From an uncultured Phycisphaerales bacterium (lineage in GTDB: Bacteria > Planctomycetota > Phycisphaerae > WQYP01), in the NCBI GenBank assembly GCA_937901265.1, contig CALCHA010000622.1, positions 1 to 6,010 on the forward strand: 6,010 nucleotides of DNA, given 5' to 3'. Below are positions 6,005-6,010 of the stretch, one piece after another; positions within the stretch are counted from its first letter, which is position 1, and each line of letters opens with the position of its first letter. The notes beneath the pieces were generated by a model. That model saw only the letters and a list, made by a program, of their open reading frames with translations, was not told the origin of the DNA and did not search any database. The position numbers were made by a program, and so were the translations under genes.

Positions 6005-6010
6005 GTCTTT

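Overview
The window is GC-rich (third codon positions are almost all G or C) and looks like a chromosomal segment of a Planctomycetota-like bacterium, possibly of the Phycisphaerae type. This is a judgement from the overall style of the proteins: the exporter's N-terminal segment with an 'SPNEVGRF' motif, a HEAT-repeat lipoprotein, and a long RimO. No marker in the window proves it. Both lipoprotein-type signals fit a cell with an outer membrane. I see no tRNA, rRNA, insertion sequence, integrase, CRISPR array or phage gene.

Layout from left to right: (1) 1-141 is non-coding, downstream of the first gene. (2) 142-1845, minus strand, encodes a Wza-like polysaccharide export lipoprotein with an unusual low-complexity insert of about 165 residues. 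(3) 1846-2358 is a 513-base divergent intergenic region. It holds a good candidate leftward promoter, a long imperfect palindrome and several smaller GC-rich inverted repeats. (4) 2359-3039, plus strand, encodes a NeuD/PglD-type sugar O- or N-acyltransferase with a left-handed beta-helix. An 8-bp perfect inverted repeat follows it. (5) 3180-4199, plus strand, encodes a HEAT-repeat lipoprotein with a strong ribosome binding site. (6) 4305-5897, plus strand, encodes RimO, the ribosomal protein S12 methylthiotransferase, with a -10-like element just upstream. (7) 5898-6010 is non-coding and has a possible hairpin terminator at the window edge.

Functionally, the left half is about surface polysaccharide: an export channel transcribed leftward and a nucleotide-sugar acyltransferase transcribed rightward, sharing one intergenic region. 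This could be the edge of an exopolysaccharide or glycan locus whose other genes lie outside the window. The right half is unrelated housekeeping (rimO) plus a lipoprotein of unknown role. I see no convincing evidence of a new defence, mobile or signalling system. The most distinctive items are the insert in the exporter and the structured intergenic region.
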